A DNA stretch of 64,000 nt from Lolium rigidum. Its lineage: Eukaryota > Streptophyta > Magnoliopsida > Poales > Poaceae. The stretch spans positions 38,093,047-38,157,046 of the forward strand of contig NC_061510.1 of the NCBI RefSeq assembly GCF_022539505.1, written 5' to 3'. The notes under the pieces are model-generated. The model was not told the origin of the DNA. It did no database searches and saw only the letters and a list, made by a program, of their open reading frames with translations. Shown here piece after piece: positions 42,719-54,559 of this stretch; position 1 is the first letter of the stretch; each line of letters starts with the position of its first letter. The position numbers and the translations under genes are program-made.

Positions 42719-43493
42719 GAATTTTCTTTTGCATGTAAAAAAGAACTTCATTAAACAGGAAGGGTTACAAGCCGATAACGCTCCAGAATGTGAAGGACAT
42801 CTTCAGGTCCAGAGCCTAACCAAGTAGTGATACATCGTTCTGTTCTTACAAGATTTGCAAGACAGTGACTAACCCTAACCTGCGAGCGTTCCACTTCTAC
42901 AAAAACACAAACTCTATCATGACTAGACAAGTACTTAATCTCTGAAACTAGATGTACACAGGAAGACCTGTCCTTTTTTTTAGATCAAGGAGCAACAGCC
43001 CCAGCCTCTGCATCAATTGATGCACACGGCCTTTTTATTAAAACTGTAAAGTATCAAGTATCATGTATCAAGCATGAAGTATGAGAGACCTGTCCTGTGT
43101 CCTCGAACTCATCGCTTCAATCACCTTGGCACAATCTGATTCGATGACGATTGGCAACTGACTAAACTGAAGAGCCAGTTCCAATCCTTCTAAGCATGCA
43201 CGAGACTCTGCTTCATACGGGGACTCACAGTCAGATATAAATCGGCAAGCAGAGAAGACCGGCCATCCTTCTTCATTTCGCAGAACCATACCCAATCCAG
43301 CCAGGTGATCGGACTCACAGAAAGAGCCATCAATCGTTAATTTGACCCAACCCTCAGGGGTGGTTTAAGCCAAGATTTATCTGGTAGATTCTTAGGTTGG
43401 TGCGACCATCAGTATCCCTTCCTCAATAGCTGGTTGCTTGCCTTTGAGTAGAGTATCCGTAGGAGTATGCTTAATATCACGTATCAGCTGAAT
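42719..43493 (-). pseudogene. Older LINE, 3' part: RNase H and 3' end
   Basis: The RNase H frame 43068-43295 contains LGMVLRNEEGWPVFSACRF and IESDCAKVIEAM. The domain continues on the far side of a 111-bp insertion (42975-43085) down to about 42760. The 3' end near 42730 reads TTTAATGAAG followed by a T/A-rich tail on the minus strand. Upstream, the same LINE resumes at 46976, beyond a complete LINE insertion. In-frame stops near 43380 mark it as dead. Confidence 0.75.
42964..43096 (-). mobile_element. 111-bp truncated LINE insertion with 11-bp TSD
   Basis: AGACCTGTCCT is present at 42964-42974 and 43086-43096. The insert begins with a T run (poly-A on the minus strand) and contains the complement of GGCCGTGTGCATCAAT and GATGCAGAGGCTGGGGC, a common 3' end of grass L1-type LINEs. 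It lies inside the RNase H of the older LINE. Confidence 0.85.
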
Positions 43494-43524
43494 TTTTTTT
43501 TTTTGCGGGAAAGAAATTTATTAC

Positions 43525-45957
43525 TCACTCCATAGGAGTACCATCATGATTACAAGCCTGCCTAATAATGTCTGGTCCATGGCGGAACCAAACCATAGAG
43601 AGCTGATTTTTGCAACCTAGTTTAGCTAGGGTTTGACTCACACCATTTAAATCTCTACTGATGTGGTTCATCTGACATACTCTATCAGATTTACACAAAT
43701 GCTTAGCAGCATCAATGAGTGCTGCTACCTCAAACCTATTAGTGCTCTCACTATTGATCATAGACACCGCTTCCAAGCAGTCACTCTCCATGATGATCGG
43801 TTTGGCCGTCCTCTCCAAAGCTAGTGCTAGACCATCGATACATGCCATCACCTCCGCTTCGAGTGGACTACCACAGCTCTGTAGGAACCTACACCCAGTG
43901 AAAATGATGTTGCCTTCTTCGTCCCTCAAAATCATTCTTGTACCTCCTGTGTGATCTGCTTCAGCCCAAGCTCCGTCAACATTCAACTTGGCCCATCCCT
44001 GAGGAGGTTTCGACCACACCCCGTGGCTCCTAGGCTTCTCAACTTCCTTGTGTTTGCGAGTCCTCACCGCTGTGCATATAGGGATGATGGCCTTCCCTTT
44101 AATCGGGTCAAGCAGTGGCTCTTGTTTGATGCATAACAGCGAGTCAACATAGCTGCAGAGGAACCTTCGAGAAGCTTCAACTGGTGGCGCCGCCTTCTGA
44201 TGCACAAGCTCATTTCGCACATGCCATATTCTCCAGAATGTCATCAACATCATCAGCCTTTCCTGTTCTGAGGCTTCATCCAGTGCCTGGAATAGCCACT
44301 CCTTTCCAGTATTGGGTATATGCTCCTTGAGAGGCCAAACCTCTCGCATAGCCTCCCATAGCAATCTCGCCGACGGACATCTGCAAAAGGTGTGGTATGT
44401 GTCCTCACATTCCATGCCACAAAGAACACAAATGTCAGATACTTCCAGTTTCCGTTTCTTTTTATTTTCCCACGTGGCTAACGAGTTTGTAACCAGACGC
44501 CATGCAAAGACGCGTACCTTGGGAGGAGCAGGGCACCCCCAAACCGTGTCCCAGACGGCTCGGCTGCCGTCCGGTGCCCTGCTCGTGGCGCACGTAGACG
44601 TGCGATGAGTAGCCTCCCATGCCACCTTGTATGCGCTGCTGACGGTGAAAATTCCTCGACGATCAGGAGCCCATGCAAGGACATCGGTACATCGTCTAGG
44701 CGAAGCCTTGATCTTCAGGATCTCCTCCACGTCCATGCTCCGAAAGAATCGACGAAGGAGGTCGACTTTCCATCCACCCGTCTCCGTGAGCAGCTCCGAA
44801 ACGCGTTTTAGTCTGCAGGTCCCTCTCGCCGATATTGGCCGGTAGGAGAAGGGTTTGGGTAGCCAGGGATCTCTCCAGATACGGATCTGGCTACCATCCC
44901 CCACCCTCCATACTAGCCCCTTTTTGAGCAGCTCCAGTCCATGTTGAATCGCTTGCCAAGATGACGACGCATTACCTGCAAAAACAGTGTCCTCCAGGCG
45001 GCCATTAGGGTAATAGCGCGCTTTAAGGATGAAGGCACACAGACTGTCAGGTTTAGTTATAAGGCGCCACGCTTGCCGTGCTAGAAGAGCTTGGTTGAAG
45101 AGACGAAAATCCTTGAACCCTAAACCACCTTGGTTCTTTGGATGTGTCAAAGCCTCCCAGGACTTCCAATGAGTTTTCCTTGCTCCCTTCTTTGACCCCC
45201 ACCAGTAGTTGCAAATCATCCGGTTTAGGTCATCACACAATCCCAAAGGTAATTTGAATACTCCCATTATGTAGGTTGGGATCGACTGGGCCACTGCCTT
45301 GATGAGCACCTCTTTTGCAGCTTGCGATGGAAGACCATCTCCCCACTCCATGAACCTCTTGGTGAATCTAGTCTGCAGGTTCTGGAGCTTACCTTTATTC
45401 AGTCGACCTTCTGGAGTGGGTAGACCGAGATATTTTGCTTCAAATTGCGGTTTTTGTACCTGCAAGATATTTCTGATCTCCTCCTGCAAGGCATCTGGAC
45501 ACCCTCGGCTAAACATGGTAGAACATTTGCCATGATTGATTAACTGTCCGGTGGCTCTCCCATACACCTCCACAATTTCCTTCACTTGTTCAGCTTCCTG
45601 CACTGTTGCTTTAAAGAAGAGCAAGGTATCATCAGCGAATAACAGATGTGACACACCTGGTGCCCGGGGACAGATTCTGATCGGTGTTATACTTTGTTGC
45701 TCCATTCCACGCCTTAGTAACGCAGACAAACCATCGGCCACAAAGAGGAATAAGAAGGGGGAGAGGGGATCACCTTGCCGAAGCCCACGCGACGGTGCAA
45801 ACGAATCTAAGATGGCTCCATTGAATTTCACTTGATATTTCACCGTGGTGACACACGTCATGATCCACTTCACCCACCGGCGATCAAAGCCCATATTTAT
45901 CATTGTTTGCTCCAAGAATCTCCAATCCACCCTATCATATGCCTTTGAAAGGTCGAG
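43525..45957 (-). pseudogene. LINE pol, main part: RT palm to RNase H (about 800 aa)
   Basis: One frame of 801 codons (43525-45930), preceded in phase by LDLSKAYDRV up to a TAA at 45957. Domains in order: RT with RQGDPLSPFLF and the catalytic LLFADDTLLFF; the thumb region with KYLGLPTPEGR; zf-RVT with CVLCGMECEDTYHTFCRC; and RNase H with LNVDGAWAEAD and MESDCLEAVSM. The length and order match plant L1 LINE ORF2 without its N-terminal endonuclease. This part has no internal stop, suggesting a fairly recent insertion. Confidence 0.9.
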
Positions 45958-46959
45958 TTAGTATGCACAGAAGCTCTTTTCTGGATCCTTCTCTTGTTCT
46001 ATATAGTGAAAGCACTCGAACGCCACTAGTGCATTATCAGTGATCAATCTCCCAGGGACAAATGCACTCTGGTTCAGGGAAACTATGTCATCAAGGATCG
46101 GCCTCAATCTATTCACCAGACACTTAGCGACGATTTTGTAAATCACATTACATAGACTAATTGGTCTGAAGTCAGTGACTTTTGTTGGGTTGTCCACTTT
46201 AGGGATCAGAACAATGATAGCGTCGTTGACACCAGTTGGCATAGTTCCGGTTGTGAAGAACTCCTTGACCGCAGGAATTATCTCTTCCTTCAACGTACTC
46301 CAGTTCCTTTGAAAGAATCTGGCCGGGAACCCATCTGCTCCTGGTGCCTTCAAAGGCCCAATTTGAAAGAGCGCATCCGATATTTCCTTGTCTGTGAACT
46401 CCACCAGCAACTTGGCATTCATTGCAGACGATACCCTTGTTTCTATTAAAGGGAGTATGAGGCCCGGGTCCAAGGAGCTATCAGCAGAAAATAACCCTTC
46501 AAACTATTAATTGACTAGCTTGGTCATCATAGCTTGGTCATCATGCTCGATACCCTGGTCGTCAATGATCTTTTTAACTTTGTTCTTCCTAGCCCTCCAG
46601 ACTGCCTTGCTATGAAAAAAAATCGTGTTACGATCACCTTCTCGAAGCCAGTCAATTCTTGAACGTTGCATCCACATCATCTCCTCTCGGTACAGTAGTT
46701 CATTCATCTGGTCTACCACTGCACGGATTTCCTCCCTATCAGCATTCATACTCTGAAGTTCTTCCAAAAGAGTCATGGACTTCTCGAGCTGCAATTTGAT
46801 GCTCCCAAATTTAGTTTTACTCCATTCCTGTAGGCGTTTCATGACCTCTGCTAGGCCCAGATTAATCTGGCCCAAATTTGCCTTCGGCCCAGCCTCAGCC
46901 CACGCATTTGAAATATACTCTGGAAGGCAAGCTTCCCGCTCCCACATAACCTCATATCC
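45958..46959 (-). pseudogene. LINE pol, upstream part: linker and RT fingers
   Basis: 46507-46959 is a helical linker (SRIDWLREGDRNTIFFHSKA is the conserved motif before RT). 45958-46473 has the RT fingers (LKAPGADGFPARFFQ, DFRPISLCNVIYKI, SAFVPGRLITDNALVAFE). Two adjacent stops (TAA TAG, 46498-46503) separate these, and a TAA at 45955-45957 splits off the palm; apart from these, all pieces are in one frame. Confidence 0.85.
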
Positions 46960-46975
46960 CACGTATCAGCTGAAT

Positions 46976-47640
46976 ATAACTGATTAGAAAACGCTTAGAA
47001 GCTTCAGTAGTGGGGAGGGGTTTATCATGGGTAGCCTCATTCCTGCCAAACCACACTCTCCACGTCAGCAACAGCATCATGTCCACCATATGATCAGGTA
47101 TCTGGGTCCGAACCGATCTGAACCAGCTCTCTGGAGATACAGATAAATCAGCCTCTGAAGGCAGGCTCCATAACGCTCTCATTTCTAACCATAGGCGCCG
47201 CGCATGCGGGCACCTAAACAGTGCATGTGGCACATCTTCAAGCTCCGAGCAACAGATGTTGCACTAACCTGTAACACGCATGTGGCGACGTAGTTTATTT
47301 TCCTCCGTTGCCAGTCCATTACCTCCATATTTTCTTCCAACACTCGTTCCGACCATCCGGGTTACTGCTTTTAGCCGCAAGAGCACATTGATCTGGATGT
47401 TCAGCTAGAGCTAGTTTGTAAGCGCTGCGCACTGTGAACAAGCCTGAAGATTCGGGCTGCCACGCTAGAACATCATTATCTCCACAACGAGATGGTTTGA
47501 TTGTCAGAATTGCATCAGCATCAATGGGTGAGAAGATTTCTCTTATTTTATCCACCTTCCAGTTCCTTTGATCATCCAGGAGTTCCGAGACCCGCCGTAT
47601 TCGACGATTAGCCCAGAGATACCAATAATCCATGTGACCC
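46976..47640 (-). pseudogene. Older LINE, upstream part: RT C-terminus and zf-RVT
   Basis: 47319-47633 contains RRIRRVSELLDDQRNWKV and VLAWQPESSGLFTVRSAYKLA. 46952-47233 contains ALFRCPHARRLWLEMR and the tryptophan-rich LTWRVWFGRNEATHDK. These are the connection and zinc-binding regions of a plant LINE. They join, across the 16-bp TSD, to the RNase H part at 43477 and below. The trace ends abruptly near 47640, so the element is 5'-truncated there. Confidence 0.78.
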
Positions 47641-48480
47641 TGTTCAGGTTAGTCTGTTAACTTAATTGCATCAACCAAAACTCTCGGACTCTCCCACTGC
47701 CTGTTATTTCTCCCCACAACGTTCTTCTGAATTTAATATATCCCCAGCCTTCTTCCTTAACTCTGCTCACTTTTATTAACTTCGAAAAAGGTATCCTGTA
47801 CAACCTAGGAAATTATTCTGATAATGGTGAAGTATTCACCCACTTCTCGGAAAAAAAAAAGTTATCCTCCGAGAACAGTGTTTTATCACCATTGTTCATG
47901 AACCTTTTGGAGAACTGTTGAAAAGTATGATTAACTCCCATCAAGCTCTGCCAATCCGCTCCTCTGCCCATTCTTCTTGCATCCGTTAAGAGCAAGACTA
48001 AGCTTTGGATCACCGCTGGGGCAAAGCATTTGGGTCTTCTAATTTTGGGAGAGTAATCCCTTTGTTGTACTTGCACTTTGGTACTTGTCATGTCATGACT
48101 TTCCTTCTTAATTAAGGATTTACCTCCCCGTTTCAAAAAAAAAAGGTCAGAACTCCTATTTTCTGCAGCAGCCTAGGAGAGGACCTGATTGCTTTTTTTT
48201 TAAAAAAAAAAAAGAGTTATTGCCAGTTCCCTTCAGTATTCTCAAGTTTCCAAAGCAATTTGGACAACCAACTCTTCTTTATTGATCACATGTCTACCAC
48301 ATCTAACAATCGTTAGGCAAGCACACAAATTGACAATGTACCGAATGGTATCTCTTCTTGTCATCCAATTCATGCTACACCATCTTTTTAATTACTTAAT
48401 GAGTGTTTCAAATTTAGATATGAATTTCTGTGATTTCATAGGTATTTCCTCTGACTTCTTTTATAGAACGTTTACGTGGG
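47641..48480. other. Sequence with one unassigned minus-strand frame
   Basis: The minus frame 47813-48136 (107 codons) includes RRPKCFAPAVIQSLVLLL and GVNHTFQQFSKRFMNNGDK. Its composition looks protein-like, but I recognise no family. Poly-A and poly-T runs (48130-48150, 48192-48212) suggest retroposed ends. Nothing else is supported. Confidence 0.3.
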
Positions 48481-48484
48481 CTCA

Positions 48485-48531
48485 ATTGGTCCTTCAAAAT
48501 GTCATATAAAACGGAACAAAGGGAGTATCTG
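48485..48531. repeat. Possible Stowaway-type MITE end
   Basis: AAAACGGAACAAAGGGAGTA is the complement of the CTCCCTTTGTTCC type of terminal repeat of Tc1/mariner MITEs in grasses. The matching left end is not visible. Confidence 0.4.
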
Positions 48532-49869
48532 GTATATCTACATCGTTGCCTGATAGGTTCTAGCTTGATCGAGCGTGGTGCGATGAAGCTGACGATGGAG
48601 ATCCCGGCAGTGGGCAGTGAGTCGTCCTTCCTGGATTCAGGTAGTCCAAACAATATTCAACGGTAGAGTTCAGGGGTTCAGGCAGCGCGTGGTGCCTCCA
48701 TGCTGGCCTGCTCCCGTACTGCCGAGATCGAGATGCCAACTTCGCCGCGGCACCGCGAATGTATAAACTGGCAACTGATCGTAGGCGCCAGACACAAGAA
48801 TGCAATGTCCAGCTGCGTGCCAGTTCTCTGAATTTTCGTCGTTCAGAGTGTCCACACGACTTGTCTGAATAGTTTAAAGCCGAGTCTGAATATAATACTT
48901 GTAGGTTCGTTTTGCAGCCGTTCTGTATTGTATCAGAGCAGACGCAACCGCTCCCTTTGGCGCGTCCACGTTTTGGGCTGCGGAATGCTTCTCACATGGA
49001 CCTCATTTCCAAGCTGGCGTTGGTTGCTCGGGAAATTCAACGGGGAATAGATTCAGAACCCATTAAAGAAAGACACTGGTGAAGCAACAAGGAAGAAGCA
49101 GCCCCGTCTGGGAGGACTAGGAGCAAGCGAGCGCCCACCTGAAGCCTCCAATCCCATGGCCCAGGTTGCGTTCCATTTCCGTTAATTCTGAACCACATCA
49201 CAGGGTTTTTCTTTCTTTATTTTCAAATTATACTGGGCGAATGAAGGAGCAAGTCAGATTAAAAGCCGTCCTGTACTCTGAACTGAAGCTGCTGGCAAGA
49301 TGATCCCCAAATCACTCAGCGTCTGCTCAAATGGACGACAAACATGGACAGTTGCAGACTTTCAGACAAGGAACTTATGCGGCAGACATCAATGATATGC
49401 GGCTCTGTCTGAAGACGAACGTAGGTGCATCAACTCTACACTGATTATTATTAACCAGGACTTGGCTCCTTCACAATTAAAATGAGGACCTCGTACCGAG
49501 CTATGATTTCTTTGTCATTATATTGAGCTCCTAACGCTGTTTCTTCCCCCTATCTTGAGGCGTTGGTTCGAACGGATACATAAACAATAGCGGATACAGA
49601 CAAGAGCAGTTTCAAACTAACGTTTTGCAGCATCTCCACATAAACTACGCTGATTAGGCCATGCATAAAATTTGCGCGGCCACTAGCTGCCTAAAGCACC
49701 GGTACAATAGTATGATCACTATCCAGCTCATCTATCTGCCTGCCTTGACGACACGGTACGAACGCCTTAATTGACTAGTTAGTTTATCAATTACAATGTG
49801 GTATGTGCGTCGCGTTGTAATCGGACAAACCGACTTCCAAATACATGTGTTGATATTTTCTATGTAGAA
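48532..49869. other. Anonymous sequence
   Basis: No domain, LTR or MITE recognised on either strand. Small frames around 48560-48855 are unassigned. Confidence 0.45.
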
Positions 49870-50290
49870 GGTTTGGCAAATCGGCTTTGAATTAATAAAT
49901 CTAAAGAGAGATATACATCGTACTGAAGAAGTTATCTTACAAAAAGAGTCAAAGGTTACGCTAGACACAGGAGAAAAGCTGCGCAAATCTGCACTGAATG
50001 AGCATCTCCCTGCAACCCATCATTCTCACTAGCGATGACTCGACGACGGTCGTCCCTACACACCAAAAATGTGCAGACCAGAGGCTGTCCACCCCGAGAG
50101 AAAAACCTCGGGCCACGGCGCATGAAGACCAACAAAGGGTCAGCGGCTCGAAGCAGTACAAGAGCACACACAAGAAAGACTCGAGGTTAGAGCGCCGAGG
50201 AAAACATAGAGAAGCATTTCCGATCAAAGACATGCTATGTCATGCCCAACAAGGCTGCCCGCTACAGAGTTGTGGCGTGAGATTCAGTGC
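49870..50290 (-). repeat. Retroposon-like fragment sharing a 3' motif with 41222-42718
   Basis: CTTTGAATTAATAAA at about 49882 (minus strand TTTATTAATTCAAAG) is the same 3' motif as at 41252. The upstream 400 bp on the minus strand have frames (49956-50233) without a domain. The relationship beyond the 3' motif is unclear. Confidence 0.35.
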
Positions 50291-50318
50291 CTAATGTGCA
50301 TAAAAAACAGTTTTCATA

Positions 50319-51076
50319 ATGCAGAATCTAAAAGGAATGAATTGGAATCCAGAGGGTTTTGGGCATACTGCGAAGCATTTGTTTGTCAGAGAGGCCATTA
50401 GGAAACATAAGTTAGATTTCCTAGCTTTGTTGGAGACTGGGAGATCAAATTTCTCTATTCCTTTTCTGAACCAACTTGCAGCAGGATACAATTATTCTTG
50501 GTTTTGTTTAACTCCTCATGGTAGATCTGGGGGTATTCTAGTGGGAATAAACTCACACACTCTACAAGTGGTAAAGATAACTACTTGGGATTTTTGTGTA
50601 AAACTTCATATAAAATGCAAAAGGGATGACTTTGAATGGATTTTTATGCCGGTTTATGGGCTGCCCAAGACACGCACAAAGGTGAATTTTTAGCAGAGTT
50701 AGTGAGAATATGTGAGTCTGAAACATTACCTATGTTGGTAGGTGGTGATTTCAACATTATTCGGAAGAGGGAAGAAAAGAATAATAATAAGTTTAAGGCT
50801 CGATGGCCCTTCGTTTTTAATGCAATTATTGAACATTTGAACTTAAGAGAAATTGCTCTTTCGGGGAGACAATATACGTGGGCGAGTCGTCGAGATGAGG
50901 CTACTAATGAGAAGTTAGATAGAGTTCTAGCATCCATCTCTTGGGAACAGAAATTTCCTTTAGTGACTGTTCGTGCATTAACAAGGGCGGAGTCTGATCA
51001 TACTCCAATTCTTATTGACTCTGGAGTTAAAGCACATCTGGGTAATATCTCAAAATTTTCCTTCGAGCTTCATTAG
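50319..51076 (+). pseudogene. LINE endonuclease domain
   Basis: 50319-50693 contains LDFLALLETGRS and HGRSGGILVGI. After a frameshift near 50660 the second half (to 51076) contains MLVGGDFNIIRKREEKNN, SGRQYTWAS and the terminal SDHTPIL. These are the conserved blocks of the APE-type endonuclease that nicks target DNA. Both active-site regions (E in LLET, and the GDFN and SDH motifs) are preserved. Confidence 0.85.
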
Positions 51077-51585
51077 TTGAAGTAGGAGGGCTTTTTTGAG
51101 ATGATCAAGAAAGAGTGGAACTCGGTGATAGCTGGAGTTAATCCCATAGATGTTTGGTTAAACAAATTAAGGCATATTAGAAAATTCCTCAAAGGTTGGG
51201 CAAAGAATCAAAGTGGGAAATATAAAAAGGCGAAAGAAAATATTTAGCCATTATAGATCATTTTGATATAAAGGCCAAAATAACCCCTTTGAATCCGCAT
51301 GAAAGAGAAGCACTTAAAAAAGCAAATGAGGGTTTGAATAAGCTACGACGGGAGGAAGAATCTAAGTGGTCAACGCGCCAAAGTTATACATATTCAAGAA
51401 GAAGGAAATAATACGAGGTATTTCCATTTGATTGCAAATGGTAAACATCGAAAGAAGAAAATTTTCAGTTAGAACAACAAGAAGGGACAATTGTTGGAGA
51501 GGACAACCTTAAGGTATATATCACCGAATTTTATAAAAAATTATTTGGGCCGCCCGAGCCAACTAATATCACGTTAGTAGAAGGA
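51077..51585 (+). pseudogene. Linker between LINE endonuclease and RT (decayed)
   Basis: Short open pieces in different frames, such as IKKEWNSVIAGVNP and WLNKLRHIRKFLKGWAKN, mark the usual helical linker. At least three breaks are present. Confidence 0.6.
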
Positions 51586-53497
51586 ATGGTGCATGATATT
51601 CCACAGATTTATGCTAATGAAAATGATATTCTAACAAATCCTTTTACTGAAGAGGAGGTTTTTGAGGCGATCTCACAGATAGAACATAATAAAGCACCAA
51701 GCCCTGATGGCTTTCCAGCGGAGTTTTATCAAAAGTTTTGGGAAGTAATAAAGTTGGATTTAATGGCACTTTTTAATGAATTAAATTCAGGAGATTTGTC
51801 TCTTTATAAACTTAATTTTGGTGTCATCACTTTATTACCTAAGAAAGAGGATGCGGTACAGATACAACAATACAGACCCATTTTCTTATTAAATGTGTAT
51901 TTCAAAAAATTTACTAAGTCAGGAACAAATAGAATAACGGGGATTGCCCCAAAAGTTATTAGACCCACACAAACCGCTTTTATGCCGGGAAGAAATATTT
52001 TAGAAGGGGTTGTCATTCTTCATGAGTCGATTCATGAGTTGCACACTAAGAAATTAGATGAGGTATTATTTAAGATTGATCTTGAAAAAGCGTATGATAA
52101 AGTCAAGTGGTCCTTCTTACAACAAACTTTGAGAATGAAAGGTTTTGCTACAGAGTGGTGTAGCTTAATTCAGCAATTTGTGCAAGGGGGGGTGTGGAAG
52201 TGAAGGTAAATGATGATATTGGTCACTACTTTCAAACAAAGAAATGATTGCGGCAAGGGGATCCTTTGTCCCCAATGTTGTTCAATATTGTAGTAGATAT
52301 GCTTGCCATCTTAACTGAACGAGCAAAAAATGATGGTCGGGTTGGAGGGCTCATTCCTCATCTTGTTGAGGGTGGCATCTCCATATTAAAATATGCCGAT
52401 GATACAATCCTATTTTTGGAACACGACCTCCTCAAAGTTGTAAATATGAAGTTAATTTTATGCATCTTTGAAGAACTTTCGGAACTTAAAATTAACTTCC
52501 ATAAAAGCGAACTCTTCTGTTTTGGAAAGGCAAAGGATGAAGAGGATCAGTATAAGCAGATCTTTGGATGTGATGCTGGAGTTCTTGCCTTTAGATATTT
52601 AGGTATTCCTATTCATTACAGAAAACTTAGAAACTCTGACTCATCCAGTGGAGACACGGTTTGAGAGCAAACTGGGATGCTAGAAAGGAAAATTATTGTC
52701 ATATGGAGATAGATTGGTCCTTATTAATTCAGTGTTAACTAGTATACCTATGTTTATGTTATCCTTTCTAGAGATACCCGTTGGGGTAAGGAAACGATTG
52801 GATTTCTATAGATCTAGGTTTTTCTGGCAATCTGATGAAAATAATAAAAAATATAGGTTGACAAAATGGAATATTGTTTGTCGGCCTAAAGACCAAGGTG
52901 GATTAGGTATTGAGGTTCTCGAACTTAAAAACAAATGTTTATGGAGTAAATGGTTGTTTAAGTTGCCTAATTAGGACGGGGTATGGCAGGAGTTGTTACA
53001 CAACAAATACTTAAGACACAAGACCCTATCGGCAGTTCAACCTAAGCCCACAGATTCTTCCTTCTGGAAGGGATTAATGAGAGTGAAGGAGTTTTTTTTT
53101 ACCAGAGGTTTTTTTAAAATTGGAAATGGAATGAAGACTCGGTAAGATATTTGGCTAGGGAAAACCCCTCTAGCAAATCAATATCCGGCATTATACAATA
53201 TTGTGCGTCATAAGAATGTAACGGTAGCACATGTACGTATTGGCTCAAACCCCGCTGAATATTAGTTTCGGCCGGGTGTTATTGGGAAATAGATGGACTT
53301 TATGGTTACAATTATGTCAAAAACTAATGAGGGTCAATCTAAATGATGAGCAGGATCAGTTTGTTTGGGGTTTGACATCAAATGGTAAATTTACAGTGAA
53401 ATCTATGTATGAGGACCTTATGAGTGATCACACTCCATACCTGAGAAAATATCTGTGGAAAGTTAAAGTCCCTCTAAAAATAAAAATATTCATGTGA
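51586..53497 (+). pseudogene. LINE reverse transcriptase
   Basis: 51586-52203 has NKAPSPDGFPAEFYQKFW, the region TAFMPGRNILEGV, and KIDLEKAYDKVKW. 52248-52664 has MRQGDPLSPMLFNIV and the catalytic KYADDTILFLE. 52696-52974 has the thumb region, ending in QGGLGIEVLELKNKCLWSKW. 53231-53497 carries a connection segment. Frame breaks lie at about 52200-52245, 52664-52690 and 52974, where TAG interrupts. Confidence 0.85.
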
Positions 53498-54168
53498 TTT
53501 CTGAGTAATAAGGTCTTGTTAACTAAAAAATAACTTAGCTAAGCGGAATTGGAACGGATGTATGAAGTGTGTTTTTTGTGGGGAAAAGGAAACCGTCGAA
53601 CATTTGTTCATTCAGTGTCCATTAGCTAAACTTCTTGGCGTACGGTTAATTTCACTTTTGGTCTTCCACCTCCAACCAATATGACTAATATGTTTGGTAA
53701 TTGGTTAAATGGAGTAGATAGACAAACTAAAGCTTTCATCCGTATTGGGGTTTCTGCTTTATATTGGTCTATTTGGAAGGTAAGAAATAATATTATTTTT
53801 AACAAAAAACAATCTTTTCATTACTTGCAGGTTATTCATATGATGGCGCACTGGGTTCAGTTATGGGCACTCTTTTCGCCAGAGGGCCAGCGGGATGCCA
53901 TGGTTTCTGGATGCACACGGCTCCAGACGGTCGCTCATGATATCTTGTGTCAGGCTGGTTGGCGTCATACTAGGAGACTACAGTGATGTGTAGTTTTACT
54001 AGTTTCCTTTTGTTTCGCTGGTTGATTTTTGTATCAACTGTAGGCAATGATTGAGATGTTCGAGATGTAAAATTATATACTTATACGTTTTTTTAAATAA
54101 AAGGCCGTGTGCATTATCATGACGCAGAAGCCGGGGGTAAACTCCCCGTTTCGAAAAAAACGTGCATC
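53498..54168 (+). pseudogene. LINE zf-RVT region and 3' end
   Basis: MKCVFCGEKETVEHLFIQC near 53560 is the zinc-binding motif. 53681-53986 follows with IRIGVSALYWSIWKVRNNIIF. The element ends in a poly-A after the GGCCGTGTGCAT motif. There is no RNase H in this LINE, unlike those on the minus strand. Confidence 0.75.
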
Positions 54169-54238
54169 AATCGTAGTACTAGTTTTAAGGATTTGTTAAT
54201 ATGAACATTCACAAGATAAATATCAGTCAAAATTATTA

Positions 54239-54335
54239 GGGATTTCTATTTTCGTGCCCTCGGGTCCTTAGTTGTGCTCAGTTTCCCAGCTCCTTAGTTT
54301 TTCCTCAGTTTTACCCAAGCGTTTGTCTGAAACCA
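54239..54335 (+). repeat. Left terminal inverted repeat of the Mutator-like element
   Basis: GGGATTTCTATTTTCGTG onward. Mirrored with about 90% identity by 59275-59371. Confidence 0.9.
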
Positions 54336-54559
54336 ACACACGTGATGTAACGGCCGGTTGCCCGACGGTTGACCGTTATCTTCTGACTAGTGGGGCCACG
54401 TAGAGCCTGCAAAGACACGTCATACCATCCATCTTTGTTTGACCGTAAGCATCGCTGTATCCCTGACCAAAACGCGAACGAGTGGGGCTTCGGTATATCA
54501 AATGACAAGTGGGTCCATGACGCTGATACAAGGGGCAATACACGGGTAGGATTAGATTT

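Larger units (their letters stand above)
43478..46975 (-). mobile_element. 5'-truncated L1-type LINE with 16-bp TSD, inserted in another LINE
   Basis: The target duplication CACGTATCAGCTGAAT lies at 43478-43493 and 46960-46975. A 11-12-base poly-T (poly-A tail on the minus strand) directly follows the left copy. The 3.47-kb insert carries RT, zf-RVT and RNase H but lacks ORF1 and the endonuclease, so it was truncated at its 5' end on insertion, as is usual for LINEs. The reading frame is nearly intact. Confidence 0.93.
50319..54168 (+). mobile_element. Degenerate plus-strand L1-type LINE ending in poly-A
   Basis: It contains, in order, the endonuclease (50319-51076), reverse transcriptase (51586-52974) and zf-RVT (about 53550-53640). 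The 3' end has AAAAGGCCGTGTGCATTATC and GCCGGGGGTAAACTCCCC, followed by CGAAAAAAA at 54161-54168. ORF1 is missing. Many stops and shifts interrupt it. No clear target duplication was found. Confidence 0.85.
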
